Assembly (NCBI GenBank): GCA_025351345.1
Contig: JANXWB010000025.1
Coordinates: 23,070 to 87,069, forward strand
Source: Synechococcales cyanobacterium GL140_1_metabat_312
Lineage (GTDB): Bacteria; Cyanobacteriota; Cyanobacteriia; Leptolyngbyales; Leptolyngbyaceae
DNA length: 64,000 nucleotides
Reading direction: 5' to 3'
Shown here: piece by piece, positions 62,510-64,000 of the stretch
Layout of the letters: every line of letters starts with the position of its first letter
Numbering within the stretch: position 1 is the first letter of the stretch
Program-made: the position numbers and the translations under genes
Notes under the pieces: generated by a model
What the model was told of the DNA's origin: nothing
What the model saw: only the letters and a program-made list of their open reading frames with translations
The model's database searches: none

Positions 62510-64000
62510 ATGGGAACTCCTAAATCCAACCATACTGGCTGTTGTGGAAAAGAAGAACATGCACACAATAAAAAAAGTTCTGTTCACAGTCACGACCATG
62601 GAAGTGATCATAGCGATCATGATGGCCATGACCACGGGCACGATCATGGCGGTGATTCGAGCTTGAAGCAAGAAGCCATTGTCTCGGCGATCGTCTTAGT
62701 TCTATTAGTTCTTGGATCAATTTTTGAAGAAGCGCTGCACAATACACCATTTCATAGTGCTGAATATGTTGTATTCATTTCGGCTTATTTACTCAGCGGC
62801 TGGTCTGTTCTCAAAACCGCAGGACGCAATATTCTACACGGTCGCGTGTTTGACGAGATGTTTTTAATGACGATCGCAACCTTAGGCGCAATTGCCATTC
62901 ATAAGTTGCCTGAAGCGGTCGGTGTGATGTTGTTTTACAAAGTTGGAGAATTATTTCAAGATTTGGCCTTAAGCCGATCGAAACGATCGATTCAATCCCT
63001 TTTAGAAATTCGGCCTGATTCCGCTAATCTCAAAACTGATTCTGGAATTCAAACGGTGTCTCCAGAAGTCGTGAATATCGGCGATATAATTTTGGTCAAA
63101 CCTGGCGAGAAGATTCCCCTAGATGGCGAGATTCTAGATGGGAATTCTATGGTGGATACCGCTGCACTGACGGGAGAATCCATGCCCCGATCGTTAGGAT
63201 TAAGCGATACTGTTTTAGCTGGAATGATCAATCAATCCGGACTTCTGACCATTCAGGTGACAAAGCTTTTTGGTGAATCATCTATTTCTCGTATTCTAGA
63301 TTTAGTACAAAATGCTAGTAGTAAGAAAGCTCAAAGTGAGAAATTTATTACCCAATTTGCACGGCAATATACCCCGATCGTGGTAATTCTATCTTTAGCC
63401 ATCGCTTTAATTCCGCCATTGGTTATTCCGGGTGCAAACTCTGCGGATTGGATTTATCGAGCCTTAATTTTATTGGTAATTTCCTGCCCTTGTGGTTTAG
63501 TTATTAGTATTCCATTAGGTTATTTTGGTGGAATTGGCGGCGCTGCAAAACGGGGAATATTAGTTAAAGGTTCGACATTTCTCGATACATTAGCCGAGGT
63601 AAAAGCGATCGCCTTTGATAAAACAGGGACGTTAACTGAAGGTATTTTTCAGGTGGCAGAGATTGTTCCCCAGCCTGGATTTACGTCCGATCAGCTTTTA
63701 AAAATAGCCGCGATCGCAGAATCTAATTCTAATCATCCGATCGCTCAATCGTTGCGCAAAGCCTATGGAGATCCGATCGATGAATCTACTCTTTCAAATT
63801 ATACAGAAATAGCCGCGCACGGAATTCAGGTGACCATCGGCAATCAGCAAATTTTAGCTGGAAACGATCGGTTAATGCACCGAGAAAATATCGTTCACAA
63901 TACTTGCAATGTTGTAGGCACAGTTGTTCATATTGCGATCGATCGAGTGTATTCCGGCTATATTGTTATTGCCGATCAAGCCAAACCTGACGCATTGAAT
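62510..64000 (+). CDS. P1B-type heavy-metal (Zn/Cd/Co) exporting ATPase, partial
   Basis: First 497 codons of a P1B ATPase, cut by the right edge. Instead of the usual N-terminal HMA domain (GMxCxxC) it has a Cys-Cys (11-12) and a His-rich tail with 12 His in the first 46 residues. Hydrophobic segments follow, then the actuator motif TGES, the transmembrane CPC at 326-328 (SCPCGLV) and the phosphorylation motif DKTGT at 370-374. The frame was read codon by codon to position 64000 without a stop. Divergent from its SmtB-type repressor. In this family CPC with a His-rich N-terminus points to Zn2+/Cd2+ export, as in ZiaA and Bxa1. Confidence 0.93.
   Translation, partial: MGTPKSNHTGCCGKEEHAHNKKSSVHSHDHGSDHSDHDGHDHGHDHGGDSSLKQEAIVSAIVLVLLVLGSIFEEALHNTPFHSAEYVVFISAYLLSGWSVLKTAGRNILHGRVFDEMFLMTIATLGAIAIHKLPEAVGVMLFYKVGELFQDLALSRSKRSIQSLLEIRPDSANLKTDSGIQTVSPEVVNIGDIILVKPGEKIPLDGEILDGNSMVDTAALTGESMPRSLGLSDTVLAGMINQSGLLTIQVTKLFGESSISRILDLVQNASSKKAQSEKFITQFARQYTPIVVILSLAIALIPPLVIPGANSADWIYRALILLVISCPCGLVISIPLGYFGGIGGAAKRGILVKGSTFLDTLAEVKAIAFDKTGTLTEGIFQVAEIVPQPGFTSDQLLKIAAIAESNSNHPIAQSLRKAYGDPIDESTLSNYTEIAAHGIQVTIGNQQILAGNDRLMHRENIVHNTCNVVGTVVHIAIDRVYSGYIVIADQAKPDALN

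Overview
The window is a stretch of cyanobacterial chromosome. It carries psaA-psaB, psbZ, ntcA, a cyanobacterial-type thiC, a PaO/TIC55-type Rieske oxygenase, DUF3143, DUF4336 and DUF2993 proteins, and very many CGATCG/GCGATCGC (HIP1-type) octamers. Species cannot be fixed from sequence alone. I see no rRNA or tRNA gene, no insertion sequence, no CRISPR array and no prophage. Almost everything is core or conserved-accessory cyanobacterial gene content.

Layout. 1-4900 (+): end of an exopolysaccharide cluster (Wza-type export protein, Wzy-like polymerase, hexapeptide acetyltransferase, Wzx-like flippase), closed by a bidirectional terminator. 5065-8951 (-): type II NADH dehydrogenase and the mreBCD cell-shape operon. 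9337-10887 (+): ssb and argC. 10959-13972 (-): an unknown HTH protein, thiC behind a TPP riboswitch, and a GNAT acetyltransferase. 14084-19336: diheme cytochrome c, CCA-adding enzyme, psbZ, ribH, an alpha/beta hydrolase and a proline-rich protein. 19689-23327 (+): a three-gene MacA/MacB-like (DevBCA-type) exporter. 23832-29614: RlpA, sodB, a Crp/Fnr regulator, J-domain protein, DUF3143, cbiT, cdsA. 29623-33732: LabA-like NYN protein, DUF2993, CorA, phasin-like and YciI proteins. 33865-39156: ileS and a 790-residue repeat protein. 39755-44259: psaA-psaB with a long structured leader and a strong terminator. 44390-54094: HEAT-like, DUF6745-like and DUF4336 proteins, a HEPN/MNT toxin-antitoxin pair, a GDSL hydrolase, the Rieske oxygenase, a solitary type-1 periplasmic binding protein and two unknowns. 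54607-60539: phoU, rnr, ubiX, fabI, ntcA. 60646-64000: an Nramp Mn/Fe transporter, an SmtB-type metal sensor and a divergent P-type metal ATPase that runs off the right edge.

Regulation is unusually readable. thiC has a TPP aptamer with about 41 extra nucleotides. ntcA has a perfect GTA-N8-TAC box. The smtB-like/ATPase intergenic space holds two 6-2-6 SmtB-type operators 42 bp apart. psaA has a consensus TATAAT and a long leader stem-loop. A second Crp-family protein shares the NtcA recognition helix but not its effector-site residues.

No wholly new multi-gene system is evident. The best candidates for new biology are the enlarged TPP aptamer, the psaA leader structure, the NtcA paralog, the HMA-less His-rich ATPase with its paired operators, and the small unannotated ORF in front of the HEPN/MNT module.
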